Assembly: GCA_029936425.1 (NCBI GenBank)
Contig: JAPYSU010000005.1
Span: 62,001 to 126,000, forward strand
Reading direction: 5' to 3'
DNA: 64,000 bases
DNA from: Litorimonas sp.
GTDB lineage: Bacteria > Pseudomonadota > Alphaproteobacteria > Caulobacterales > Maricaulaceae
Below, piece after piece: positions 48,751 to 59,300 of the stretch. A program made the translations under genes and the position numbers. Within the stretch, counting starts at the first letter, position 1. Every line of letters starts with the position of its first letter. The notes under the pieces are model-generated. The model ran no database searches and had not been told where the DNA came from. It was given only the letters and a program-made list of their open reading frames with translations.

Positions 48751-49892
48751 TAGCTTAGGTGTTGTAGAGCGTTTTCTATGTCGGCTTTCAAGTCATCGAC
48801 ATGTTCCAATCCACAAGCAAACCGAATGAGAGGGCCGGGAAACTTTTCCCCTTCAGATCGGCGTAATTGCGGGTCACATTGAATGGCCAGACTTTCAAAG
48901 CCGCCATAGGAATAGCCGATACCGAACAGATCGAGGGCATTGATAAAAGCTTCAACCTTTTTAGTCGATGTTTTCTGAGCGACGACGCTAAACAGGCATC
49001 CTGATCCCGTGAAATCCCGTTTCCAAAGGTCATGATTTGGATGAGATTCCAAGGCGGGATGAATGACGGACTGTATTTCCGGCCGTGTTTCCAACCATTT
49101 TGCCAATGAAAAAGCTGTAGCTTCCTGTTGCCGAAAACGCGGAATCACGCTTCTGAACCCCCTAAGGATTTGATAAGCGTCATCCGGTGAGGACGAATTT
49201 CCCAAAAGCCTGGCTGTTTTGGATATTTCTAGGGCTGTTTTGGAATCGGCTGAAACTGTTGCGCCAAACATGATATCGCTGTGACCGCCAAAATATTTCG
49301 TAGCGGCGTGACAGGATATATCGACGCCAAGTGACAATGGCGATAGAACGATCCCTGCGGACCAGGTATTATCGATAAGTGTTTTAACATCCTTTGCTTT
49401 GGCGACCCCGGCTATCGCAGGGATATCCTGTATTTCAAAGGTGAGGGAGCCAGGGCTTTCAAGGATAATCAGCCTGGTATTATCTTGGATAAGGTCTTCT
49501 ATACCAGCGCCAATATGTGGATCATAAATATCAACGGAAACTCCAAGTGTCGGCAGCATTTGAAGACAAAAGCCTCTTGTCGGGCCATAGGCAGAATCTG
49601 TCAGCAAGACATGATCTCCGCTTTTGACTTGGGACAGGATAGGTACTGTACAAGCCATTAAACCAGAAGGAAACAGCATGGTTCCTGCACCGCCTTCCAA
49701 ATGAGTGAACATGTCGCTTAAATGATCGTGAACTTCTCCACCATGCCGTCCATAGCCTCTGACATCAGAACGATAGAGATCTGCTGCATCATCAAATAAA
49801 AGCGTGGAAGCCCTTGTTATGGACGGATTTACGGCTGTACCCAATCCAGCTTGGGGCCGTCCCAAATGCGTAAATTCAGTTTCTTTCCTCAT
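48750..49892 (-). CDS. metC: Cystathionine beta-lyase (PLP enzyme)
   Basis: A 380-residue Cys/Met metabolism PLP enzyme. GRHGGEVHDHL, then FPSGLMACTVPI and the lysine in HAATKYFGGHSD, which binds PLP, are clear. It cleaves cystathionine to homocysteine, pyruvate and ammonia. Overlaps the sseA gene by four bases, which suggests one operon cysK-sseA-metC. Confidence 0.85.
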   Translation of the reverse strand: MRKETEFTHLGRPQAGLGTAVNPSITRASTLLFDDAADLYRSDVRGYGRHGGEVHDHLSDMFTHLEGGAGTMLFPSGLMACTVPILSQVKSGDHVLLTDSAYGPTRGFCLQMLPTLGVSVDIYDPHIGAGIEDLIQDNTRLIILESPGSLTFEIQDIPAIAGVAKAKDVKTLIDNTWSAGIVLSPLSLGVDISCHAATKYFGGHSDIMFGATVSADSKTALEISKTARLLGNSSSPDDAYQILRGFRSVIPRFRQQEATAFSLAKWLETRPEIQSVIHPALESHPNHDLWKRDFTGSGCLFSVVAQKTSTKKVEAFINALDLFGIGYSYGGFESLAIQCDPQLRRSEGEKFPGPLIRFACGLEHVDDLKADIENALQHLS

Positions 49893-50725
49893 GATGTCTC
49901 AATTGGATAATCTGAAGCCCCATATTCCGCCCAAGATCCCGTGTAAACCGAGACGTTCTCTGATCCAAGGCATTCAAAAATAAACGCCAATGCAGCCGCT
50001 GTGACGCCTGAACCACAGCTTGTTATAATGGGTTTGTTGAGGTCTATATTATTGTTTTTGAGGATCTGGCGAATTTCACTATTTTCAAGCAATTCTCCTT
50101 GAGAGTTTTTCAACTGGCCTAGTGGTAAGTTGATTGAGCCCGGTATATGCCCCGATCGCAAACCCTCTCTTGGTTCTGGCAACTCGCCGCAAAAACGCGC
50201 TGCAGGGCGGGCGTCTATGATCTGTGTAACTGTTCCTATAGCATCTGAAACCGACTCTATTGTTACCCCTTTGACAGAGCTGGCGGAGGTTTCATATTCG
50301 CTTGTGGATGTTTCTTCCTGGTGGTGGGACGCAATTTCATACCCTTTGGCTAGCCATGCAGGGAAACCGTCACGTAAGACCGACACTTTTTTGTGTCCAA
50401 TCGTCTTGAAAGACCACCAGACGCGAGGGCCTGAAAAATATCCTTGCTTATCATAAATAATGATATGATTTTCGGGTTTGATGCCCAGTTCCTCAGCCAT
50501 ATTTTTCATGACATCTTTGGGTGGATAAGCGTCGCCAAGAGAGGTTTTGGATTTTAAGTAACCAAGGTCGAAAAATCTCGCGCCCGGAATAACTCCGTCC
50601 GGCAAATCATCCTTATTTCCCGGAACGCCCCAAGTAGCGTCCAGAATCCGAATGTTTGAATGGGATAGGTTTTCAGACAACCATGTGGCGTCTACGAAAT
50701 AAGGGACGTCTTCGCCGTTTAACAT
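49889..50725 (-). CDS. sseA: 3-mercaptopyruvate sulfurtransferase
   Basis: A 278-residue protein with two rhodanese-like domains. The second has the active-site Cys in TSCGSGVTAAA (near residue 233), the CGSGV type characteristic of mercaptopyruvate sulfurtransferases. It moves sulfur from 3-mercaptopyruvate to acceptors. Overlaps cysK by seven bases and metC by four. Confidence 0.88.
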   Translation of the reverse strand: MLNGEDVPYFVDATWLSENLSHSNIRILDATWGVPGNKDDLPDGVIPGARFFDLGYLKSKTSLGDAYPPKDVMKNMAEELGIKPENHIIIYDKQGYFSGPRVWWSFKTIGHKKVSVLRDGFPAWLAKGYEIASHHQEETSTSEYETSASSVKGVTIESVSDAIGTVTQIIDARPAARFCGELPEPREGLRSGHIPGSINLPLGQLKNSQGELLENSEIRQILKNNNIDLNKPIITSCGSGVTAAALAFIFECLGSENVSVYTGSWAEYGASDYPIETS

Positions 50726-51717
50726 AACCAGTTCGGAATCGGTAAATTCCGCTCCTTTAAGAACTCTGGGTTATAGATTTTTGACTGATAACGCTGTCCA
50801 TAGTCGCAAAGTATAGTCACAATCGTATGGCCCGGGCCCATTTCGCGCGCCATATGAATCGCTCCGGCGATATTGATGCCGGATGAGCCCCCAAGACAAA
50901 TACCTTCGAGTTGGTTCAACTCAAAAATTATTTGCAAGGCTTCTGTGTCATCAATCTGATACGCCTTGTCGACTTCGATTCCTTCCAAATTGGCTGTGAT
51001 ACGGCCTTGCCCAATACCTTCTGTAACTGAGTCGCCATGACTCTCCAGCTCGCCATTTTTGAAATAAGAATACATCTTGGAGCCTAGAGGGTCAGCCACA
51101 CCGATTTGCACCGATGGTTTGAGACTCTTCAAAGATAATGAAATGCCGCCTAATGTACCGCCTGTTCCAACCGCGCAGATAAAACCGTCGATATTTCCAT
51201 CTGTCTGCTTGAATATCTCTGGTCCGGTCGTGTCGATATGGGCCTGACGGTTTGCAATATTGTCAAATTGGTTAGCCCAGAGCGCGCCGTTCGGTTCCGT
51301 TTTAGCGAGTTCTTCAGCCAAGCGCTGTGAGGTATGGATATAATTGCCTGGGTTAGAATAGGGGACCGCGTCTACTTCTATAAGTTCTGCACCCAAGAGT
51401 TTCACAGAATCCTTTTTCTCTTGGCTTTGAGTGCGGGGCATCACAATTTTGCAGCGATAGCCAAGAGCAGAGCAAACCATCGCAAGTCCAATACCGGTAT
51501 TTCCGGCTGTACCTTCAACAACCACACCGCCGGGGCTCAATTTCCCTTGATCTTCGGCGTGACGAATTATGGACAAAGCGGCGCGGTCTTTGACCGATTG
51601 GCCGGGATTGAGAAATTCAGCCTTTCCGAGGATGTTACATCCCGTCATGGCAGAGGCTTCCTGTAAGCGAATAAGCGGCGTATTCCCGATGAGGTCCAGA
51701 ACAGACTGGGCAATCAT
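50719..51717 (-). CDS. cysK: Cysteine synthase A
   Basis: A 332-residue PLP enzyme. Lys in GQSVKDRAALS binds PLP; EGTAGNTGIGLAMV and GTGGTLGGI are the family signatures. It makes cysteine from O-acetylserine and sulfide. ATG 51717 has GGAG upstream; an earlier TTG was not used. First gene of the sulfur operon. Confidence 0.88.
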   Translation of the reverse strand: MIAQSVLDLIGNTPLIRLQEASAMTGCNILGKAEFLNPGQSVKDRAALSIIRHAEDQGKLSPGGVVVEGTAGNTGIGLAMVCSALGYRCKIVMPRTQSQEKKDSVKLLGAELIEVDAVPYSNPGNYIHTSQRLAEELAKTEPNGALWANQFDNIANRQAHIDTTGPEIFKQTDGNIDGFICAVGTGGTLGGISLSLKSLKPSVQIGVADPLGSKMYSYFKNGELESHGDSVTEGIGQGRITANLEGIEVDKAYQIDDTEALQIIFELNQLEGICLGGSSGINIAGAIHMAREMGPGHTIVTILCDYGQRYQSKIYNPEFLKERNLPIPNWLC

Positions 51718-51823
51718 AGCGATCTCCAAAAATCAGTTACATTTGAGATGCCTGAACGAGTAAGTAAAATCTACCGCTTTATCGATTTTGTTTGCAAAAC
51801 ATACGAAAAACGCGAGATTCAAT

Positions 51824-53047
51824 TTAGTCCTTGTCAGCATCCTCTTCTGGGGTCACGTCAACAACTTCGCCAATGGGGCTTTCTTCGACTTCCTGTATTT
51901 CGAAGCCGTCTAAAAGTTTGGCTCGTTTGGGAAGAATGTTGTCTTCGATTACAGATTCGACACGTTCTTTTGCATTGAGTCTAAGGTCCTCATAGAAAAG
52001 ATTGGAAGGAAGGGTCCTAAACTTTCCGCCAACTTTGAGCGGGCGACGAAGCGAACGCGATCGAGGCTTGTCCACCAAGAGCAACCCATCTTGACATTGC
52101 GCGCCGGCCTGGCGCGGGAGCGGGGCTGGACGTGTATCAAGATCAAGGCCCTCTGCCGCTACGCCGCCTTTGTGTAACCGCGCAGGCGCGTAGTCTTCGC
52201 TCTGTGTCCAGAGTAGCGGATTAACACAGATAAGTGCCTGTCCCTCCACCGAACTATATTCCTCTCCATCATGAACCAAAAGCCTTGAGCCAAAGCGTTC
52301 AGCAATATCTTCCTCATTGGGGGCAAAGGCACCGAAAGCAACTATACAGTGGGTTTGATCTGATGATTGACAGACAGGAATACCTCTTAGCGGCCCGTCT
52401 AAAAGTTTTTTCGTCAAAGGGTAGTCAATGACATAGGCTACGGCGAGCCGGTTTAAATTTCCTTCGTTTTCGGGGCCTGAAAAGAAATCCTGCAAAAGCC
52501 GCTCCACATGACTGGCGCCTTGATTATGTCCAACCAAAACTATGGGCCTTTCAGGCGGGGAGTTTTCGAGAAACCTTCTAAAGGCCCTTCGGACATCCTG
52601 ATATGCCAAGTTTTGAGCCATGCGCGCGTCTTCGCGCTGGGTCATGTAAGCATAGAGCGACGCTTGTCTGTAAAAGGGGGCAAATAAACGCCCCGCATCT
52701 GCGTAGGGCGTCACATAGTTTGGGCGTACAATGCGCTCCAACTTACGTTTCCTTTTCAGATCGTCGCTTGGTAGATTCCAATGTTTGCCGCCGCGGTACA
52801 CGCTCGGGACAACGACAAAAACATCTCCCTTTGAAGGGTGTTCAAAACTGTCTTTGGATAAATCCGGAAGGGATAGCCAAGAGTCCTTTTGACTGTAGTC
52901 AGGTGGGGAAGGGCGTTTATAGGTTTGAAAGGGCTGTCCGGGGTCTTGAATATGCTGAAAAATATCGTCGCGATAAAGGAAGACAAGAGTCAGGACAGTT
53001 AGTAGCGAAATAAGTATTAGACTAATTAAGGCGGTTTTCATGCGCAT
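51824..53047 (-). CDS. DUF3089 alpha/beta-hydrolase-like membrane protein, Ser nucleophile replaced
   Basis: A 407-residue protein with an N-terminal membrane anchor (residues 5-23) and a DUF3089 alpha/beta-hydrolase fold. The nucleophile elbow, usually GHSQG, reads VLVGHNQGASH, with Asn in place of Ser. The change is in the DNA (codon AAT). It may be catalytically inactive or use another residue. ATG 53047 chosen from a weak AGGGAA site. Lies downstream of the divergent DUF502 gene. Confidence 0.72.
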   Translation of the reverse strand: MRMKTALISLILISLLTVLTLVFLYRDDIFQHIQDPGQPFQTYKRPSPPDYSQKDSWLSLPDLSKDSFEHPSKGDVFVVVPSVYRGGKHWNLPSDDLKRKRKLERIVRPNYVTPYADAGRLFAPFYRQASLYAYMTQREDARMAQNLAYQDVRRAFRRFLENSPPERPIVLVGHNQGASHVERLLQDFFSGPENEGNLNRLAVAYVIDYPLTKKLLDGPLRGIPVCQSSDQTHCIVAFGAFAPNEEDIAERFGSRLLVHDGEEYSSVEGQALICVNPLLWTQSEDYAPARLHKGGVAAEGLDLDTRPAPLPRQAGAQCQDGLLLVDKPRSRSLRRPLKVGGKFRTLPSNLFYEDLRLNAKERVESVIEDNILPKRAKLLDGFEIQEVEESPIGEVVDVTPEEDADKD

Positions 53048-53145
53048 ATAATTTCCCTTTCTTGTCCAAGGCCTATAACCTAGTTTGTGCGAGCCGTAGA
53101 GGGTAATTACCATACAGTAACGCAGGAAATACTGGAGAGAAGGCT

Positions 53146-53913
53146 ATGACTGAAGACTCAGTCGAAAAACCTAAAAAATCTATTTTCGCGTCACGTTTCC
53201 GGGGACGGAGTAGGCGTGCTCGATTCGCATTTCTAAAATTTGTCCGCAACCGCCTTTTAACCGGCGTTATTGTGGCCTTGCCAATATTCGTTACAATTTG
53301 GGCGATTACGGCCTTCATTCAGTTTATCGATCGAACAGTTTGGAAGTTCCTTCCTGCCTCTATCAACCCTAAAATTCAGTTCGGATATGACGTTTGGGGC
53401 TTGGGACTCATTATAGCAATATTGGGTCTCATTGCCCTAGGCTCTCTGGCCTCCAATTATTTTGGTTCAGCACTGCTGCGTCAAAGCGAGCGGCTATTAT
53501 CTCGAGTGCCTGTGGTGCGAAGTCTTTATTCTTTTGTGAAGCAGATAGTTGTTATCGTAGCTGAACAGAGAGACAAGGCCTTTAGAGAAGTCTGTCTGAT
53601 TGAATATCCTAAAGCCGGAATTTGGGCGATCGGCTTTATCACGACAGATTTGCAAGGTGCAGCGATGCATAGTCTGGGGCCGGGATATGTTTGTGTTTTC
53701 GTCCCGACGACACCGAACCCCACATCTGGTTTTCTTCTTTTTTCAAAACGCGAAGACATTAGAATTTTGGATATGACGCCGGAAGAGGGAGCTAAAATGA
53801 TTATCAGCGGCGGCATGGTCACCTCTAATGATGAGACCACGGAATATAATACAAAATATGTAAAGCCAAAAAATCGGCCGAACGAAGACAGAATATCTGA
53901 CGACCCTGTCTAG
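53146..53913 (+). CDS. DUF502 membrane protein
   Basis: A 255-residue protein with a basic N-terminal tail and two membrane helices (about residues 40-62 and 85-108), then a soluble beta-rich domain: SRVPVVRSLYSFVKQI and GYVCVFVPTTPNPTSG are DUF502 signatures. Function is unknown; such proteins are common in proteobacteria and plants. Ends 13 bases before the convergent recG stop. Confidence 0.85.
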   Translation: MTEDSVEKPKKSIFASRFRGRSRRARFAFLKFVRNRLLTGVIVALPIFVTIWAITAFIQFIDRTVWKFLPASINPKIQFGYDVWGLGLIIAILGLIALGSLASNYFGSALLRQSERLLSRVPVVRSLYSFVKQIVVIVAEQRDKAFREVCLIEYPKAGIWAIGFITTDLQGAAMHSLGPGYVCVFVPTTPNPTSGFLLFSKREDIRILDMTPEEGAKMIISGGMVTSNDETTEYNTKYVKPKNRPNEDRISDDPV

Positions 53914-53925
53914 TTACTGTTAGAT

Positions 53926-56025
53926 TTAGCCGGCGCGCATGAGAGCGATGCCGTAGTCCTGTTCAAAAAGAAAAAGTAAATCCCTTGCCGCTTTTCCCCG
54001 GACAGATTTGAGTTCCGGATCGTTTTGAACCAGAAGCCGCGCATCCTGAACGGCTGTTTCCAATAAGGACTTGTGTTTGTCGAGATTAGCAAAGGCATAA
54101 TCAGGAATGCCGCTTTGCCTTGCTCCAAGCAAATCTCCAGAGCCGCGCAATTCCCAGTCTTTTTCTGCAATCAAAAATCCATCTTCGGACTCCCGCATGA
54201 TTTCCAGTCTCGCCTTTCCGCTGACAGAAAGCGGCCCTTTATAAAGGAGCAGGCAAGAGGATTGTTTATCAGACCGGCCAACACGTCCTCTGAGTTGGTG
54301 CAGCTGCGCAAGCCCAAACCGCTCGGCATGCTCAATCACCATAATGGTCGCATCTGGTGCATCGACGCCGACTTCAACTACTGTTGTTGCGACAAGAACT
54401 TTGTATCGTCCAGCCTTGAAATCATTGGAAATTTGTTCTTTTTCTTGTCCACTCATTCGACCGTGCAACAGACCGACTTTATCGCCGTAAATGGCTGTCA
54501 ACTGTCTGTGGCGGTCTTCGGCGGACGTCAGGTCTATCAGCTCACTTTCCTCTACGAGCGGACAAACCCAATAGACTTGGTTACCATCCTTTATCTGGCG
54601 TCCAATCCCGTCAATAACATCATCCAAGCGTTGGAGGGGTAATATTCTGGTCTCAATCGGTTTTCGGCCTGCCGGTTTTTCATCAAGCTTGACACTATCC
54701 AAATCGCCATAGCTTGTCAGCGCAAGTGTTCGCGGAATAGGCGTCGCCGTCATAACGAGAAGGTCAGGCGACTGACCTTTATCGGACAATCGAAGGCGAT
54801 CTCGAACCCCGAAACGATGCTGTTCATCAATAATCACGAGCCCTAAATCTTTAAAGGCCGTACTGTCTTGGAAGAGCGCGTGGGTGCCCACAACGACGTC
54901 AATATATCCCGCTTCAAGACCAGAGTTCAGAGCGTTTCTGACTTTGCCCTTATCCCGGCCTGTGATCGCCTGCACCGTGAGTCCGGCAGGCTCCAACATT
55001 TGCTTCAAGGTCTCAGCATGTTGACGTGCCAGAATTTCTGTTGGCGCCATCAAAGCCGTCTGCACGCCCGCTTCCGCCGCATAGGCGGCCGCCAGCGCGG
55101 CAACAAAGGTTTTTCCCGCTCCGACATCACCTTGCAGCAAACGCGCCATTCGAAACGGCGATTGCATGTCTTTTTTGATCTCTTCAAAGGCACGAGACTG
55201 GGCACTGGTCGGCTTAAAAGGCGCCCCATTCAAAACGTCCTGGACATAGTGACCGTCATGTCGAAATTCCCGCCCATGTGCGCGCCTTGTGCTTTCACGC
55301 ACTAAGGCAATGGCAAGCTGTTTGGCAAAAAGTTCGTCATAGGCAAGGCGGCGGCGAATCGGACTTTCTGCTTTTATATCAACAGCATGGGACGGGTGAT
55401 GGAGTGTTTTTAAACTCTCCTGAAACCCAGCCCAATTTTGCTGGGAAGCAAAAGACCTATCTAGCCATTCTCCCATTTCCTGAATCGTTTCAAACACGGA
55501 GAGGGCGGCGCGCACAGTCTTGCCCGCCATTTTTTGAGACAGACCTGCCGTCAAAGGATAAAGCGGCTCTATGGCGGGCATAGAATCTGCCTTCTCTGGA
55601 TCAAGAACGTAATCCGGGTGAGTCATTTGAACTTGAGCGTTGAAACTTTCTGTTTTCCCTGAAATCAACCTTTCTGTGCCTTCCGGGAAAAGCTGTTCCA
55701 TTTGCGGTGCGCGGGCTTTGAAATAGATGATCTCCATTTCGCCCGTTTTATCATAGACATTGATTTTATAGGGTCGATTACGGTTAGTTGGCGCTACGTG
55801 TGAGCCGACTGTCACCAGAAATGTTCCGATCTCTCCGGCAAGCGCATTGGCTATGCCGGGTTGATTTGACCGATCAATGGCGCCTGTGGGCGCCGTCAGG
55901 AGCAAATCCTTGATACGCCCGCCCATGGCGCGTTCAATTAAAGGGGCCGTCTTGGGACCGACTCCTGATAGGGTCTGAATATCCGCAAAAAGAGGAAATA
56001 AATGCTGAGGTCGGATGGCAGACAT
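53926..56025 (-). CDS. recG: ATP-dependent DNA helicase RecG
   Basis: A 699-residue helicase. N-terminal wedge/OB-like domain precedes the motor: Walker A LLQGDVGAGKT, DEQH box VIIDEQHRFGVRDR, VMTATPIPRT, and the C-terminal RGRVGRSDKQS motif. It reverses stalled forks and processes Holliday junctions. ATG 56025 chosen over TTG 56046. Divergent from sdhE. Confidence 0.95.
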   Translation of the reverse strand: MSAIRPQHLFPLFADIQTLSGVGPKTAPLIERAMGGRIKDLLLTAPTGAIDRSNQPGIANALAGEIGTFLVTVGSHVAPTNRNRPYKINVYDKTGEMEIIYFKARAPQMEQLFPEGTERLISGKTESFNAQVQMTHPDYVLDPEKADSMPAIEPLYPLTAGLSQKMAGKTVRAALSVFETIQEMGEWLDRSFASQQNWAGFQESLKTLHHPSHAVDIKAESPIRRRLAYDELFAKQLAIALVRESTRRAHGREFRHDGHYVQDVLNGAPFKPTSAQSRAFEEIKKDMQSPFRMARLLQGDVGAGKTFVAALAAAYAAEAGVQTALMAPTEILARQHAETLKQMLEPAGLTVQAITGRDKGKVRNALNSGLEAGYIDVVVGTHALFQDSTAFKDLGLVIIDEQHRFGVRDRLRLSDKGQSPDLLVMTATPIPRTLALTSYGDLDSVKLDEKPAGRKPIETRILPLQRLDDVIDGIGRQIKDGNQVYWVCPLVEESELIDLTSAEDRHRQLTAIYGDKVGLLHGRMSGQEKEQISNDFKAGRYKVLVATTVVEVGVDAPDATIMVIEHAERFGLAQLHQLRGRVGRSDKQSSCLLLYKGPLSVSGKARLEIMRESEDGFLIAEKDWELRGSGDLLGARQSGIPDYAFANLDKHKSLLETAVQDARLLVQNDPELKSVRGKAARDLLFLFEQDYGIALMRAG

Positions 56026-56110
56026 ATGACAGTTTTGGCGCGACAATTCGGATGAAGCAAGACCGCATTGTCACCGTGACAGGCTAGATTATTTCCGCTA
56101 CAGCGCCGGC

Positions 56111-56365
56111 ATGTTGGATGCCCGCCGAAAACGCCTCGTATACCGCGCGAATTATCGCGGCTTCAAAGAAGCTGACCTCATATTGGGCGGATTTACCAAG
56201 GCGCATATCGAGACGTTATCGGACGACGAAGTTACAATGTTCGAAGACCTACTTGGCGCGAAAGATCATGACATTTACGCGTGGATTTCCGGCAATATGC
56301 CAGTCCCGGCCAATTATGATACGCCGCTGCTCTCCCGGCTGAAACAATTTGATCCCTCCAAGTAA
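56111..56365 (+). CDS. sdhE: Succinate dehydrogenase assembly factor SdhE
   Basis: An 84-residue protein of the DUF339 family with the YRGFKEADLILGGF segment (RGxKE motif). SdhE helps attach FAD to SdhA. It lies divergent from recG and directly before mfd, with stop and start abutting. The family's usual length is 80-95. Confidence 0.9.
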   Translation: MLDARRKRLVYRANYRGFKEADLILGGFTKAHIETLSDDEVTMFEDLLGAKDHDIYAWISGNMPVPANYDTPLLSRLKQFDPSK

Positions 56366-59300
56366 ATGCAAATCCAGCTAAGCCGATATACGGGGCCTGA
56401 AAAGTCTCTGACTGCCGCCGGATTGCCCGAAGGCACCGATGCCTTGGTATTCTGTAAGGCGGTAAAACAACGCGGCGGGCGAGGGGTCTTTATCGCGAGG
56501 GATGCTGCACGCGCGGCTTCTTTTACGGCGGCGTGCCGTTTTTTTGCTCCGGAAATTGTTGTCCTGAATGTACCCTCTTGGGACTGCCTCCCTTATGACA
56601 GGATTTCTCCGAGCCGCGCCTTAGCGGCGCAACGCGCAGCCGCCCTATACACACTGGCGACCTTATCTCCTGACACTCAAATGATTATTGTCACAACGGG
56701 CAGCGCCGCTATGCAAAAAGTTCCGCCCCGGTCCGCCCTGGCAAAAGCGGGCTTTCAGGCTGTGGCGGGACAGGCTTTGCCCAGAGAACAGCTTCAGTCT
56801 TATTTGGATCATAATGGATATTCGCGCGCCTCAACTGTGATGGAGGCCGGGGATTATGCAATTCGGGGCGGTATTATTGATATATTTCCGCCGGCTTTGA
56901 AAAACCCGATTCGCCTTGATTTTTTCGGAGATGAGTTAGAGAGCATTCGATCTTTTGATGTCTCCACCCAGCGCACAACGGATAAGCTAAAATACGTACA
57001 GCTGGCACCGGTCAGTGAAGTGTTTCTTTCAGAAGATGCCATAAGTCTGTTTCGTACAAGTTATGTCGCCGCTTTTGGGGGCGGCATAAGCCGCGATCCA
57101 ACTTATGCCGCAGTCAGCGACGGCATCCGGACACAAGGCATAGAACATTACTTACCGCTCTTTCACTCTCACACGGAAACCCTCTTCGATTATGTTGGTC
57201 CTCAAGCGATTTACGCTTTTGATGGGCTCTTAAATGAAGCCAGAACGGAGCGATGGGACACGATTGAGGACTTTTACTCATCTCGAAAAGAACACGCTGA
57301 AGCGCGCGATTCAGGCTCGGGCAATCCGGCGAAATCAGCTGGTCTCTACCGACCGCTAAATCCAGACAGACTGTATATTAGTGAAGAAGAGTGGGGAGAA
57401 CTTACCACACCTTTAACCGTTCGGAATCATTCGGTCTTTCGTCCGGCAGATGCCGAAAACCTGATCGACTTTGGCGGACGTGTTGGACGCAGCTTTTCCC
57501 CGGAACGCCGAACAGAAGGGGCAAATGTTTTTGAGGCCGTTAAAGACCATATCGACACTCTGAAAACTGAGAAACAAATAGTGTTGATTGCCGCCTGGTC
57601 GGAAGGATCGCTCGATCGTTTGGGCAACGTGTTTGAAGACCATGATTTTCCTTTGCCGAAAATGGAACGCGGGCCAGAGATTTTCGACAAACCTAAAAGC
57701 ACGGCCTGGCGCACAGTTCTTCCGATAGAGCAGGGGTTTGTAATAGACGGCCTGACTGTCATTTCGGAGCAAGACATTCTAGGCGACCGTTTGGTCAATC
57801 GCGGACGCAAGCGAAAAGCCAAAAACTTTATCTCAGATGCGACGGCCATGCAGCCGGGGGATTTGATTGTTCATATTGATCATGGTTTGGGTCGCTATCT
57901 CGGCCTGAATACTTTGCAGGTTCAAAACGTTCCGCATGATTGTCTTGAGCTTGAATATCATGGCGGGGCCAAACTCTTTCTTCCGGTGGAAAATATTGAG
58001 CTGCTGTCACGTTATGGCTCGGCCGCTGAAGGTGCGGTCCTGGACAAGCTGGGCGGTGTAGCCTGGCAATCTCGCAAGGCCAAAGCCAAGAAAAAGCTGA
58101 AAGACTTGGCCGCAGGCCTGATTAAGATTGCCGCAAAGCGGGCCATGCGTACTATCGAGCCGCTCGACATTGATTCAGGCACATACAATGAATTTGCCGC
58201 ACGTTTCCCTTATGTGGAAACCGATGATCAACTCAGCGCGATACAAGATATGTTCACAGACCTTGAGAGCGGGCGCCCCATGGATCGGCTCATTTGCGGA
58301 GATGTCGGGTTTGGTAAGACGGAAGTCGCTCTGCGCGCTGCATTTGCTGTCGCTATGAGCGGTCGTCAGGTGGCGATAATTGCTCCGACAACCATTCTTT
58401 CACGCCAGCATTTCAAAACGTTTTCTTCCCGATTCAAAGGTTGGCCCGTTCGCGTCAGGCAACTTTCGCGTCTTGTCTCGACCAAAGACGCCACTGCAAC
58501 TAAAGAAGCTCTTACAACAGGTCAGTGCGATATTGTGATCGGGACACACGCGTTACTCGCTAAAACTATCAAATTTGCAAATCTAGGGTTGGTCATTGTC
58601 GACGAAGAGCAAAGGTTTGGCGTCCAGCACAAAGAGCGTTTGAAAGCACTTCGGGCAGATGTTCACATGCTGACCTTAACGGCAACGCCTATTCCGCGAA
58701 CTCTGCAAATGGCGCTATCAGGCATACGTGATCTATCGCTCATTGCGACTCCACCGGTCGACCGTTTGGCAGTTCGCACCTTTGTGATGCCATTTGACGA
58801 GATTTCAATCCGCAAAGCCTTGCTTCGGGAGCGTTATAGGGGCGGGCAGTCTTATTTTGTTGCCCCGCGAATCGCTGATATTCCGCGTATTGAAGAGTTT
58901 ATGAAAGCGTCCGTGCCGGAGGTGCGCTACGTGATCGCGCATGGACAGATGGCGGCGGGTGCCCTCGAAGATATCATGAACGCTTTTTACGACGGTGAAT
59001 ATGATGTGTTGATTTCCACATCTATTATCGAAAGTGGTATCGATATTCCGTCTGCCAACACAATGATCGTGTATCGCGCGGATCGGTTTGGCCTCGCGCA
59101 GCTTTATCAGATGAGGGGACGGGTCGGGCGGTCAAAAATCCGTGCTTATGCCTATCTCACCATGCCCGACGAGCATGTCGCCACCAAAGAAGCTCTACAG
59201 CGGCTGAAAATTCTGCAATCTCTCGATACTTTAGGCGCGGGCTTTACTTTAGCGAGCCATGATTTGGATATGCGCGGCGGCGGAAATCCGCTCGGTGAGG

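Noticed and set aside
54073..54642. 189-residue frame on the plus strand opposite recG
   Set aside because: Shadow of the recG coding sequence. No start signal and no domain.
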